A stretch of DNA of 64,000 bases, taken from NCBI GenBank assembly GCA_026119855.1, contig JAOWBW010001454.1, positions 310,001 through 374,000 of the forward strand, read 5' to 3'. A program made the translations under genes and the position numbers. Each line of letters starts with the position of its first letter. The stretch's first letter is position 1. Shown piece after piece: positions 47,101 to 58,036 of the stretch. The notes under the pieces are model-generated. The model was not told where the DNA came from. It saw nothing but the letters and a program-made list of their open reading frames with translations, and ran no database searches. The stretch comes from Campanula takesimana (Eukaryota > Streptophyta > Magnoliopsida > Asterales > Campanulaceae).

Positions 47101-47845
47101 TTTCGGCTTTCTGGAAAATAACTGTGAAACAATATTATCATTTTAAGATTATATTAATCAACAATGAAATTGCGTAAAATTGTGTTGTACTCTTTTTCAG
47201 GTGGCCAAAGAGAATGGGACAACTCTACCCTCAGCTGGGCTTTTTATCATAAGATACCATTCATTTTATGGTAAAAGAAAAATTATGTTTCTTAGATATT
47301 CATCCAAAAACATACTTTTTTGCAAGTACAAGTTTTACGTCATTGAGGTTTTTCATGATGGTTAATTTCTTGTTGCAGCTCTGCATAAGTCGGAAGAATA
47401 TAAGCACCTGATGAACAAGCAAGACGTCGAGGATCTAAAATGGCTCCAAATATTCAAGTATGAGTTCTAGTATTTGATATCCTTTGCATATGAATCATAT
47501 CCTTGTACAATTTTCCCCGTCTTTAATTCAACTTCTCTACTATATCAGGATTAAAATTTATTTCAGATGCTGATTTTGTGTAAATGTATGTATATATGCA
47601 GCAAGTATGACTTATACAGCAAGAGCAAAGTTCGGATCGACGTTGAAAAAGTAAAACCTTACTATCTATCACTCATTGAGAAGGTGAGGAACACGTACCA
47701 TTTAGCTAGGAGTTCCGAATTACATTTATACGAGTATATATATATATTAGATAGTTGAGTTTCGGAGATTGAATTACGATTAAAATGAACCATTGTTTGT
47801 TTGCTTGTATTGTTGCAGTACTTTCCATCGAAGCTAAGGTGGTAA
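44149..47845 (+). CDS. MIOX: Myo-inositol oxygenase
   Basis: Converts myo-inositol plus O2 to D-glucuronate, a cytosolic diiron step leading to UDP-glucuronate for cell-wall sugars. Eleven exons with GT/AG borders: 44149-44179, 44541-44646, 45822-45903, 45988-46192, 46330-46389, 46790-46842, 46941-47063, 47201-47270, 47379-47457, 47602-47683, 47819-47845. Together they give 918 nt, 305 residues, close to plant family length. Conserved blocks: FYRINHINQTYDFVKRMREE, EMSIWECCELLN, LIHDLGK, GDTYPVGCAFD, SEGCGL-like TEGCGLD, MSWGHDDYMYL, IIRYHSFY, FNKYDLYSKSKV, YFPSKLRW end. By equivalence to the mouse enzyme the iron ligands are His116, His141, Asp142, His214, His240 and Asp273, all present. Introns 2 and 5 carry MITEs. 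A poly-A signal AATAAA lies at 48003. The gene looks intact; which of the plant paralogues it corresponds to is not determined. Confidence 0.97.
45516..45580. mobile_element. Short Stowaway-like MITE in MIOX intron 2
   Basis: TACTACATCTGTCTC at the left, GGGACGGAGGGAGTA at the right, 65 bp, with an inner inverted AAATGAATA/TATTCATTTT. It lies in intron 2 without touching a splice site. Confidence 0.75.
46485..46744. mobile_element. Stowaway MITE in MIOX intron 5
   Basis: CTCCCTCTGTCCCTAAATG at the left, CATTTAGGGACAGAGTGAG at the right, TA flanks. An inverted copy of the same family is at 61533-61792. It lies 45 bp before the exon 6 acceptor. Confidence 0.9.
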
Positions 47846-48102
47846 GAAGTTGAAGAACTGCTACGAAACAGGCAGGAGGAAAGAGAGAGCCTTTATGTTT
47901 AAAAGCTTTTTTCCTAGTTTTTGCTTTGCTTTAATTACTTTGTTTATTTTCTTTTTCATGTAATGTAAGGAAGAAGATTTGTATTATGTATGCTTAATGT
48001 GGAATAAAATGCATTCAACTTTTTTTATGAGAAATTACCTTACCATTTTCCATTTTACTCTTTTAATAAGATGAAGAAGATTGACCTTGACCAGAAATAA
48101 AG

Positions 48103-48307
48103 TACTCCCTCTGTACCATGTCGGCCACTTTTGACTTTTTTGGTCTAGTAAACTTTGATCAAACATTAATTAATGTCAATCTAGTTATCTTAAATGAAAT
48201 TTTAAAATTGTTACTGATAAATAATTAAGTCAATAACAATTTTTATAATTTCACTACGATGACAAGATTGACATTAATATTCGGGCAAAAATGAGACGGA
48301 GGGAGTA
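48103..48307. mobile_element. Stowaway MITE
   Basis: CTCCCTCTGTACC at the left, GAGACGGAGGGAG at the right, TA flanks, 205 bp. It sits between MIOX and the cysteine-rich peptide gene. Confidence 0.85.
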
Positions 48308-48410
48308 GCACTAGCAGCTGTTTGATGCCGGTCAATCCCTGCAATTGACTATACTCAGAGAAGAGAAACACGAGTTGACTAAGACCAAACCATTTACAGA
48401 TTGGTATATG

Positions 48411-48418
48411 TATATATA
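48411..48418 (+). promoter_or_regulatory. Possible TATA box of the cysteine-rich peptide gene
   Basis: TATATATA 83 bp before the start codon at 48501. Low-complexity AT, so only a possible TATA box. Confidence 0.4.
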
Positions 48419-48500
48419 TGCGCTATAACTGTATTTGTAATTCATATAAATATAATTCAAATTGATTATTTGAAGGACAAGTTAATCTTATTTGAAGCAA

Positions 48501-48860
48501 ATGGCTAGTGGTAGTGTCAGCATGAGGTCCATTATATTCACCCTTCTCCTTTTCACTATAGTTGTATCTCCATCTCCGGCAATAACTGATGCAACTCGAA
48601 TTGCTAAAGGTATGTGATTAAATATCTGACTTTGAAAACTTTCCGTCTTTCCTAAATTTATACTTTGATTTCATTTAACGAACCAAAAGAGTTAGTAATA
48701 AACTAATATTCAAAATAATTTGTTGGGTGCAGGAATGGGGATTGGGCGGGCACCAATATGTCCGCAGTGCGTATGTTGTGGAGCAGCACCACCGGGAGGG
48801 TGTTGTCGTTGTGGCATCTGTGCAGTTTCTGCTACTACGGTGACAAATAATCAGCCCTGA
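48501..48860 (+). CDS. Small secreted cysteine-rich peptide
   Basis: Two exons, 48501-48609 and 48733-48860, with GT/AG borders, encode 78 residues. Residues 9-27 (RSIIFTLLLFTIVVSPSPA) form a hydrophobic signal peptide, so the product is probably secreted. The mature part has eight Cys at 46, 49, 51, 52, 60, 61, 63 and 66: C-x2-C-x-C-C-x7-C-C-x-C-x2-C, a mirror-symmetric pattern, with APPGG in the loop. The C-terminus is short and Thr/Asn-rich. The intron falls between the signal/propeptide exon and the Cys exon, a common layout in plant cysteine-rich peptides. I do not recognise it as a defensin, snakin, LTP or metallothionein. Metal binding or a disulfide-bonded signal are both possible. 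A poly-A-like AATAAA follows at about 48921. Confidence 0.75.
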
Positions 48861-48869
48861 GGCCTGCCT

Positions 48870-49184
48870 TGTTCCTGCCTAGCCTAAAACAAATACCAAG
48901 TGTTTTCGTGTGTTATAAACAAATAAATTGCCTACAAATTAAAATTGTGGCTATGTCAATTTTGTTGCTTCTATCTATGATTGTGTTATCTAAAGGAAAA
49001 TATAATTACTGGTTATGGTTAGGCAGAATCGATTCTAAGTTATGTACTTTGATCGCTCCAAGTTCCGAAAATGTCAAATCTGTATATTACTGCCTTTGTC
49101 TTCAAATTTTTTTTTTTTGGTTTTTTTGTTGAACGATGATTTAATAAAAATGATCATTCATTTTGATACATCAAAAAAAAAAAA
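48870..49184. other. Intergenic, no further gene seen
   Basis: 3' flank of the peptide gene, AT-rich, with a poly-T tract near 49109. Confidence 0.5.
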
Positions 49185-49335
49185 GACAAAAACTTGTATG
49201 AGACGGTCTCACACGTGAGACGGATCTCCTTGAGAGATTAAATGGTTTGTCCCCCTATGGGTGGGGCGGGGCAAGCCCATTTCCTCTCTTGTCAAAATCT
49301 GTCTCATATGTGAGACCGTCTCACACAAGACTTCC
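49185..49335. mobile_element. Inverted-repeat MITE with GTCTCACACGTGAGACGG
   Basis: Left end GACAAAAACTTGTATGAGAC then GGTCTCACACGTGAGACGG; right end TGTGAGACCGTCTCACAC then AAGACTTC. About 150 bp, strongly palindromic. Same family as 38732-38863. Confidence 0.75.
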
Positions 49336-50111
49336 TAAAAAAAAAGTTACACTTTATAAAGTAATTAAAACTTCTAAGACTATCTATAATAACAATTTAA
49401 TTTTTTTAAAAAAAAAAACAGTTTTAAATTTGAATGCAACTTTTTTTTTCCAGACAAAAACAAAAAAAAAGGAGTTGCATTCAAATTCAAACTGTCTGAC
49501 TATCTATAATAGCAATTTAAATTTGAATGCAACTCTTTTATAAAAGTGGTATGGATTAATGCATGACATTATTGAATAACAAAAGCATAATAATTATTAC
49601 TATAATAATAAATAAATAAAAACACTCTAAATAACCAAACAAACAAAAAGTTAATCATTGTTATATTGGGGATGGATAAGCCCATATTCGGCCCCCCCCA
49701 AGTCCATTTCAAAGATGCTTGGTCTAGTAGACAGCTCAAATGTAGGGTTGGATTGGTAGGTATACCAGTTACATTTTGTTTATGTCATGTACCAACAAAG
49801 TTTAATTTGGTATATAAAATTATGTACCATTACCAACCAACTAAGTCGGTATACCAACTTAGTTGGTACTAGCTTATACCAAATGTAGAATGTAATGTAA
49901 AAAAAAAAAAAAAAACTTGAGATTAGTCTTTTTCAACAGACAAATTGACATCCGCTTGAGTATTCTTGTACTTGTATTGATTGAGCTGTTACATGTTGTT
50001 ATGTAAAGGCCACAAAGAAATATTAACCTGCATACCTTATTGAGATATGAATCTAGGCATGAAACCCGTCGATGAAACATTATCAGCTGAGATGAGAGAG
50101 AAAGAAACAAG
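49336..50111. other. Intergenic with inverted and duplicated short repeats
   Basis: Contains GAATGCAACT and AGTTGCATTC in inverted arrangement (49433-49535) with a duplicated CTATCTATAATA word, and a GGTATACC/TTAGTTGG-rich stretch (49755-49870) that looks like a small MITE, ending in poly-A (49900-49915). No gene seen. Confidence 0.45.
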
Positions 50112-50392
50112 TACTCCCTCTGTTCCAGCAAGTGACACTTATTTCTTTTTCGGTCTGTCCCACTACAAGTGACACTACCCAAAATGAAAATATTTTAATA
50201 TATTTATATTCGACCAACCCCACCATTTAAATCCACTAATTCTATCTCTTCATTTTCCACCACTCAATTTATTCAACCAACACTGCTATTTACCTCACTC
50301 ATTTTCTCTCTTCATTTTCTACCACACATCTACATTTTACTTAATCTCCGTATCCCAAAAGTGGTATCACTTGTGCCGGGACGGAGGGAGTA
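50112..50392. mobile_element. Stowaway MITE
   Basis: CTCCCTCTGTTCC at the left, GGGACGGAGGGAG at the right, TA flanks. Same family as 32044-32327. Confidence 0.9.
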
Positions 50393-50470
50393 TATAAGAA
50401 CAAGAGATTTTTTTTTTTTTTGTAACTACTAGAATAAAAGAATCATGGAGAATGGAGAAGTGTAACTGTA

Positions 50471-50762
50471 TACTCCCTACGTCCTATTTTAAACTTTAAA
50501 AATTTTCCTTTTGAGTGTCCCATTTTAAACTTCAAAATCCAAAAAAGAAAGTTACTTAGAGTACTTTTTTATTTAGTGGAACCTACATGTCATACACACA
50601 ATAATTATCCACTAACTATTCATTACCCCACTTTCTCTCTCCTACCCACTTTCTATACTCACAAAACTCTACCCCACTATCTATATTTTATAATATAAAG
50701 ATTCTCATCTTAATCTTATGCCCATATTTTTTTTAAGTTTAAAATGGGACGGGGGGAATTTA
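50471..50762. mobile_element. Stowaway MITE
   Basis: TACTCCCTACGTCC at the left, ATGGGACGGGGGGAATTTA at the right; interior TTTTAAACTT repeated in inverted form at both ends. Confidence 0.8.
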
Positions 50763-51124
50763 TTCTTTTAAAACATGTTAAATTTGTTCATCCAAGCCAC
50801 TGAATGGTCCCATATATGAAAAGCCATATATTTATAAACATACAAATTATCTTTGAAAGAAATTTTGCATTCAATTTTATTTGGGGAATAGAATAGGGAT
50901 AGAACTAATTGTTGGTACACGAGTTTGTTGGTACATATTTACAGATTTGGCCAGCCGTATTTGCCAGCCTACTCAAATGTATTACATGCATCAATCTCAA
51001 CCGAGTCAACTAAATTCTAGATCAAAGCCCATTTACTTTATTCAGGATTGGGCCCATAAACAGCAGGGAGAAGGATCCGTCGCCCTTCATATACCCTTAG
51101 ATAGGCTTTCAGCCCTTTTCTATA

Positions 51125-51393
51125 TACTCCCTCCGACCTCACTTGAGACCTAAAAAGTTACACAAAAATTAAGGAAAAATAATTTATATGTGGTAGAAAA
51201 TAAAGAAAGAGAATGAGTTTGGTAAATAGTAGTGTTGATTGAAGAAATTGAGTGGTGGAAATGAAGGAGGAGAATGAGTGGTGGGGTAGATTGAATATAA
51301 AATTATGAAAAGATGGCTATTTGAGGAGTCTCGAGTGAACTGGGATAGACCAAAATGAAAATAAGTCTCAAGTGAGCTGGGACGGAGGGAGTA
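51125..51393. mobile_element. Stowaway MITE
   Basis: CTCCCTCCGACCTCACTTGA at the left, GCTGGGACGGAGGGAG at the right, TA flanks. It is an inverted relative of 50112-50392. Confidence 0.88.
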
Positions 51394-51401
51394 TATATAT
51401 A

Positions 51402-51632
51402 TACTATTTCCTCCCTAGCAAAAAGTTAGTCATCTTTTCTTTCGTTGTTAAAAACTTTGCGGAATAATTTAGACTACTATTATTTATCTCAAGTGAACTG
51501 GGATAGACTGAAATGATGTATCAATAACATGTTGTAAATTCTCATTAGAATAGTTAAAAGTAGCTTAAATTATTGCTTAAAGTTCATTCGTAATAAAAGA
51601 AGAGAGACTAACTTTTTGGGACAAAATTAGTA
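51402..51632. mobile_element. MITE with CTAACTTTTT ends
   Basis: TACTATTTCCTCCCTAGC then AAAAAGTTAGTC at the left; GACTAACTTTTTGGGAC then TAGTA at the right. Directly next to the preceding Stowaway. Confidence 0.65.
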
Positions 51633-51664
51633 GTTCATTTTTTATTTTATTTTTTTTTGTCAGA

Positions 51665-52193
51665 TTTTTTTTTTTTTAAAGTTTGTATCATATCATTTAA
51701 GGCAATTGCCATCGTGTTACAGGCTCCTATGAAGTCTATTACAGATCTATTGCCCTATCTATTACAAATTTCTATATTGGAATCTATTACAGTGATACTT
51801 GCCTCTCAAGAAATCTCTCATAGACGTCCTCGCGCCATCTGAACGATCACCCGTTGGATGGCACAAACTCCCCTACATAAGGGGTACCCTCTATGGGTTT
51901 GAAGGATAAGGAGGAAGGATCATCTGGTAGCCTCTTTGCCATAGACGTCCCCGCGCCATCTGAACGATCACCCGTTGGCACAAACTCTGCCATAGACGTC
52001 CCCGCGCCATCTGAACGATCACCCGTTGGCACAAACTCCCCTACATAAGGGGTACCCTCTATGGGGTTTGAAGGATAAGGAGGAAGGATAAATGTTCTCC
52101 ACATACTCCCTACGGGAGTCGAACCTGAGACCTCTTGCTAAGAGAGGACTCTATCCTTCCTCAGGATACACCATTGAGCTATAAGCGCATCGG
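51665..52193 (-). mobile_element. tRNA-derived SINE with internal tandem duplication
   Basis: Reads on the minus strand. A tRNA-like head contains A-box TAGCTCAATGGT (52170-52181) and B-box GGTTCGACTCCC (52114-52125), the Pol III promoter boxes. The body holds three copies of a unit starting CGCGGGGACGTCTATG-like sequence (plus-strand starts about 51820, 51942, 51992), two of them followed by a further shared 50-bp segment. A poly-A tail (T run at 51665-51678) closes it. A 9-bp target duplication TTTGTCAGA lies at 51656-51664 and 52194-52202. At 529 bp it is longer than most plant SINEs; the duplication accounts for part of that. Confidence 0.9.
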
Positions 52194-52202
52194 TTTGTCA
52201 GA

Positions 52203-52609
52203 GTTTGTTGAACTCATCCAAAGCATCATTTTTTGGTAGTGAAAGTGAATGAACTTCATTGTGGGGGAGGGACCTCCAAGATGCAGCATAAATATGTACC
52301 ATCACGTACATGTGCAATTGTCTCAAGCTCAAATGACATGTAACCCACTACTAAGAGAAATGAAAGATGTTAGTATCAAAATAGGGAAATAATAAAGTTA
52401 AAAAAAAATGGCTACAAAATATGGCTTATAAAATGAGGTGTCATAATTATATTGATGTTTTTAATTAAAGTGTGTCGGGTCCACTATCGATGTAGCCAAT
52501 AAAATATCGTCACCACATCTTGTATCCTTCATTTTGTAACCTTCTTTCGTAAGCCTAGCATTGCCCATCAAAATATTTGTGACCATATCCGTATGAAAAT
52601 ACAAATTAT
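52203..52609. other. Intergenic, no gene seen
   Basis: AT-rich DNA between the SINE and the next MITE; no domain or repeat recognised. Confidence 0.5.
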
Positions 52610-52878
52610 TACTCCCTCCGTGTCAAAATAGATGTCGTTTTGAGAGTTAGTTTTTGTCTCAAAATGCTTGTCGTTTCACTATTTTCAAAACCTTTTTATT
52701 GTTGTATACCACTTATACCCTTAATAATGGTAGTGAACTATCTCTTACCTAATCATTTAATTAACTAGGTAGTTGAATTACTTTAGGGGTATTTGGGACT
52801 TCTTCACATGCATTAAAGGCATTTTTTAATATGTGTGAAACACTCCAAAACGACATCTATTTTGAGACGGAGGTAGTA
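52610..52878. mobile_element. Stowaway MITE
   Basis: CTCCCTCCGTGTCAAAATAG at the left, CTATTTTGAGACGGAGGTAG at the right, TA flanks. It is an inverted relative of 43094-43362. Confidence 0.88.
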
Positions 52879-52970
52879 TTTTTTTTTAATTGAGTTTGAC
52901 CGTTTGACTTGGATTTACAAATGAACATTCCAACAATTTTCATAATTACCCCTCTGCCAATGCCAATGAC

Positions 52971-53714
52971 CAGTGGCGGATCTAGGATAACTTGACAGCG
53001 GGTGCACAATTTACACTACAAAACTTCAAACCAAAATTTTTCAAAACGCGACTAGAATATAATACATTACAACACTAAATATTTAAATTATATGTTGGAC
53101 ACTAAATTAAACTGTAAAGTAATAAAGAGATTTGTAGAGAGTTATTAAAAATAAAATAAAAGATGAACTTGAATGGTTGGACTTGATAATAATTATATTG
53201 ACTTGAGATCGTTTCAAAATTCATAGAAATATTACAACTACTTTTAACTTAATTGAAAATAATTATAAAAAATATACGTACTAGTATTAATTAATTAATG
53301 AAGAATGGTTAAGTTTAAGTAACTACAAAATATGTATGACTAGTATTAATTAATTAATGAATGAAGAAGGCTAAATTTTAACTAATTAATTTTGAAATAA
53401 TTGAAGGAAACCCAAAGTTACTTAATTAAGTAAATTTGTGAAGATGAGAAGGAGTAAAAAGTTGTAGAAAATGAGAAAGAATAAAAGGTTAAATTGCTGA
53501 ATGTAGGATTCGAACAAGGATTGCCACCTTGGACTAAACTGTCTGTTACCACCTCCACAAACATACTTCCTTGTTTGGTTTTCCAGGTAAGTTTTATATA
53601 TATGTGCGAGTGCACTTAACAAATGAAATTGATAAAAATACAAAAAAATTAACTACAATTCCCAGTTGACCGGGTGCCCTTGCACCCCCATCTATAACAC
53701 AAGATCCGCCCCTG
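52971..53714. mobile_element. hAT-like non-autonomous DNA transposon
   Basis: Ends CAGTGGCGGATCT and AGATCCGCCCCTG are inverted; an exact 8-bp duplication CCAATGAC lies at 52963-52970 and 53715-53722. An 8-bp TSD with short TIRs fits hAT. 744 bp, AT-rich, no transposase ORF seen. Confidence 0.8.
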
Positions 53715-53722
53715 CCAATGAC

Positions 53723-53906
53723 ACTAGGTCACTGACACTGTAAGATTTTCCGGAGCGTCATATTTAGTTATTTGCAAACATTTCCACTACTTGTACATCA
53801 GGGCATAATGCTATTTTTTTCATATGGTCAAATATGTCCAACCAACCCTTTATAAGGGGCCTGTTAAAAAAATATAGAAAATAGACATTCATCTACGGAT
53901 GAAAAC

Positions 53907-53943
<37 letters not shown>

Positions 53944-54839
53944 GACATTCACTTAGGTAGGAGGGACGGGAGGCATTACCAGAATAGTCGCTGGTATGGG
54001 CAAACCATATTGCCAACTTATGTCTTGGAGGGGGAAAAAACGAAGTTGCCATTTTACGGAAACAGATTTCAGCCGCGCTTCAGTTGTGCAATATGCCTAA
54101 TAAGTTGTACCTTACTATTTTCGGAACAACAACGGCCCATCATAACTGGCATATCGCCTATCGGACTGCAGTCAAGCTTTGGTACGTGGTAGTAGTAAAA
54201 CACACAAACCACTCCATAATTTGTTAGAAACAAGAATGCCAATTCACTCCCAGCTGTTAGTCCCAAACACAAAAAGGATTCCCTGCTGTCAAATGCAGCC
54301 AAACTTTTGTTCCCCACACAAAATATAGCAGCCGAAAATCAGTTTCCAGAATATCAAGACTTGTTATACCGGATTAGGTAAGACAAACATAAATAAATGC
54401 AAATAAAGGACACAGATTTACGTGGTTCACTAACGATGTGTTAGTTACATTCACGGGAAGAAGGAAAATATATTTTACAGTATAATGGAGGCGGAATATC
54501 AGTAAGCAGAGATAATAGAGTATACATAGTACTCTTCTAACCCTGATCAGAAAAAACACTAAACAGATTTGGCCAATTAATATGTCACTAGAATTGGGAG
54601 AGACCCAGTGTTAGTTCACGTACTGTTCCATTCGATTCAAGGCATCCCAAAATATGTCACTAGAATTGGGAGAGTAATTTTCATCCCCACAGGATTCATC
54701 TTTTTCATTCCAATTCAGAAACCAAGACTTGGACAAGCATATCAGTAGCACTTAATCTCACCATATACATATTATACATGATGATGCAAATGTAAATTAG
54801 AACACAATGATTTCTAGCAAAGGATCACGAAATATTAGA
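53723..54839. other. Intergenic; poly-A tract and short duplication
   Basis: Poly-A run at about 53911-53940 between copies of ATAGACATTCA (53880 and 53941). ATATGTCACTAGAATTGGGA occurs at 54580 and again at 54652. A fragment with TTTACGTGGTTCAC (54418-54431) recalls LTR-element ends. No gene recognised. Confidence 0.45.
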
Positions 54840-54920
54840 TACTCTCTCCGTCTCAAAATGAATGTCTAAAAAGTTTCCAAATCTCAAAACATTTTGGACA
54901 TTCATTTTGGGACGGAGTTA
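54840..54920. mobile_element. Short Stowaway-like MITE
   Basis: TACTCTCTCCGTCTC at the left, TTTTGGGACGGAGTTA at the right, about 80 bp. Confidence 0.7.
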
Positions 54921-55375
54921 TTCAGGGACGAAAGGAATACAGTTTTTACAAAATTAATATTCACTTACCAATTCTAGTGTCTACAGGAAATTAAAAACAC
55001 AGCAAAGATCCACTCTGTAGCTGACTACCTAGTAGACTGAAAGCACACAAATTAAATATCATCACATGGAGCCTTAATTTCTGGGTGGCCGCACCCCAAT
55101 GCATTCATAAATTCATCACCTTCCCAACTACTTATTGCAAAGTTTTCCTTCCATCCATGAACCACAAAATCTTCAATACTATCTGCTATTGTAACCCTAA
55201 ATATAAAAATCTAAAGCAACATTGTCACTTGGTCACATCTGTATTCTTCAATGCTGTCTAACCTAACATATAATTATTCATCACCATTAATGAATGTAAC
55301 AATAACCAAACTTTCCATTTATATCCCCTTTTGTTACTCAATAGTCAACCCTCATGACTCCAATTGTTCACTCCC

Positions 55376-55384
55376 TTTATAAGT
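55376..55384 (+). promoter_or_regulatory. TATA box of the GDSL lipase gene
   Basis: TTTATAAGT about 65 bp before the start codon at 55447; a plausible core promoter. Confidence 0.5.
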
Positions 55385-55446
55385 AAGTTTGGGAGTGAAG
55401 GAAAATAAGCATCATTAGATCAATCCAACACAAAGAAAATACAATC

Positions 55447-56311
55447 ATGGGTAGTAGCAACAGTTTAAGCAGAAGGGTATATTGGGTATTGCTTCTTGCA
55501 GTGGCAGCTGCCGCCTTTATTGGCGGCAATGCTCAACCGCTAGTTCCGGCCATCTGTACTTTTGGTGATTCTGCTGTCGATATTGGCAACAATGACTATC
55601 TCCCCACCATTTTTAAAGCTAATTATCCCCCTTATGGACGGGATTTTGCCAACCATCAGCCTACAGGCCGGTTCTGCAATGGCAAACTAGCCACAGACAT
55701 CACTGGTATCTTTACTTTTAATCTCACCAAAGTCAAACTAAGTTGACTTTCAAGCATTTCTAGTAGATACATACATGTATAAATACATACAAGATACATA
55801 TTCTTATTGAACCCACTCATAGCTGAACCGTGTTTGTGCAGCTGAGACTCTGGGATTCACTACCTACCCACCAGCATATCTTAGCCCACAGGCGACAGGG
55901 AAGAATCTACTAATTGGTGCCAATTTTGCTTCTGCTGCATCTGGTTACGATGACAATTCAGCATACCTGAACGTATTGATTCTCTCTTTCAGCAAGTTGT
56001 TGACTTTGTTTATTTAGCTTTTCCTCTGCAAATTCTTTATATAAAATTTAGAATTACTTTGGTATTCCAGCACGCGATTCCACTGTCTCTACAGCTAGAG
56101 TACTACAAGGAGTACCAGGTAAGCTAGCTACGGTAGCTGGAAGCGCCAAAGCCGCATCTATCATTAAGGATTCCTTGTACTTGCTCAGTGCCGGTAGCAG
56201 CGACTTCGTACAAGGTTACTATGTCAATCCTCTCCTTAACAAAGTCTACACACCAGACCAGTATTCAACCTACCTTGTCAGCCAATTTTCCACTTTCATC
56301 AAGGTAGACTA

Positions 56312-56395
<84 letters not shown>

Positions 56396-56997
56396 AGGAA
56401 CTCTCAAGAAACAAACTGAATTGAGAACTAAAATCTACTATTTTGGGTCTTCTTCTTTTTTCAGAATTTGTACGGATTGGGAGCTAGAAGAATAGGGGTG
56501 ACCTCACTCCCACCATTGGGCTGCCTACCTGCAGCCAGAACTCTGTTTGGATACACAGAGAAAGGGTGTGTCGCAAGGATCAACACTGATGCACAAGGAT
56601 TCAACAAAAAGGTTAATGCAGCAGCAACCCAACTCCAGAAGCAACTTCCAGGGGCCCAAATTGTCATTTTCGACATATTCCAACCCCTATACGACCTTGT
56701 CAAGTCCCCTTCTAGCCACGGTACATATTTAACATTACTTAACAATCCTAAGAATTGTTCGTCGAATCACTGACTAATTTCTCATTCTAATTGTACGTAG
56801 GTTTTGTTGAGGCAACAAAAGGGTGCTGTGGAACAGGGAGAGTAGAGACAACCTCGTTATTGTGCAATCCTAAGTCGATAGGAACTTGTAGCAATGCAAC
56901 CCAATATGTGTTCTGGGACAGTGTTCATCCCTCTGAGGCAGCTAACCAAATCCTGGCTGATTCTCTCCTCGTTCAGGGGATTCAACTCATCACATAA
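55447..56997 (+). pseudogene. GDSL esterase/lipase with one-base frameshift
   Basis: SGNH-type hydrolase of plant lipid or ester metabolism, probably secreted. Exons: 55447-55705, 55842-55972, 56071-56303, 56465-56720, 56801-56997. Residues 11-29 are a signal peptide. Block I is FGDSAVDIGNN (nucleophile Ser42), block II ANFASAASGY, block III SAGSSDF, and block V FWDSVHPSE supplies Asp and His. It continues to a normal C-terminus with LLVQGIQLIT. In exon 3, after EYYKEYQ (about 56119), the frame meets a TAG; shifting by one base restores KLATVAGSAKAAS and everything downstream. One extra G in the GG at 56118-56119 would repair it, so a miscalled base is possible. If real, the product stops at about 148 residues without the catalytic Asp/His. 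All splice sites are intact. Subfamily resembles the Arabidopsis At5g03810 group. Confidence 0.88.
56307..56392. repeat. CT/GT compound microsatellite in GDSL intron 3
   Basis: (CT)n followed by (GT)n with small interruptions, just after the exon 3 donor. Confidence 0.95.
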
Positions 56998-58036
56998 ATC
57001 ATGCTACGTCTTATTATTTTACAGCTTACTTCAAAAATTTGTCCCGTGTACTTGTGTACAATGTCTGAGATCCTAAGTTCATGTTGTTACTAAGTACTTT
57101 TTTTGTGGCGTGTGTTTATTTGGGGGGAAGGGGGGAAAGGCAACCTTTGTATATGTTTTTCTTTGACATTAATTTTCTTAAATTGTAAGTAATGGAAAAT
57201 ATGTCCACCTACAATTTCTTACTTTCTGTGGAACCGTGAAACACACTTTGTAAAGATCAGCGCTGTTGTAAACAAAAGCACACAAAACTAACAAACACCC
57301 GGCATTATATTACATGCAAGCTATTTTTTACATGCACACTGAAGCTAATTCATCATCAAGGGGGCTGGGGAAAAACTGGATGTCATTTGACAAACAGACA
57401 GAGAGTTCAAGAATTAGAATTCCCATATTGTTTGATATTGTAGCCTAAACTGAATGAAACCTAAGTGAAACAAAACATTAAACTAAATGGCATGCACAAA
57501 CTAATAAGCCTTGCTCACTACTAACACCACTTCCTTTATCTTCTTGCTTTAATTTTTTATTCAGAGAACTAGAAAAGAAATATGGAGTATTCTCTCTTTG
57601 ACATCTAAAGAGAATAAAGATTAAAATAACAATATAGCAAGTTATAGGTTACCTTTGCTCTCTCATTAAAAAATTTTAAAAAAAATCACGTATTAAATTG
57701 TAAGAAACTGATTCTGTTAATAAATTCAAATCGTGTGCTACAGATGACTTTGAAGCCATATTAGCAGAAACTGTTATTTTCTAACAAAACTGTAGAACTA
57801 TTATAAGTGTAACTTGACAATTGATCTTGGCACCCTGCAAGTAGTCAATAGACTACCAACTCGACAATGCCATTTTTCATCTGCCATTTTCTATCTTTTT
57901 ACAAGTTAATGTGTATTCATTCTAATGCCTTAATTATCAAAAAGGGTACACTAAGAAATCAAAAATAACGCCCACTACTTTACTGCAAACGATATAAATG
58001 ATCTAAGAGAAAGAAAACTTTTGAAACTATAAATAC
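56998..58036. other. Intergenic between convergent genes
   Basis: Holds the 3' ends of the GDSL gene (plus) and the CHUP1-like gene (minus). AT-rich; a G-run at 57121-57137. No other gene seen. Confidence 0.55.

Noticed and set aside
52114..52190. Functional tRNA gene on the minus strand
   Set aside because: A and B boxes are present, but the sequence continues into a SINE body with a poly-A tail and TSD, and no full cloverleaf with normal spacing was seen.
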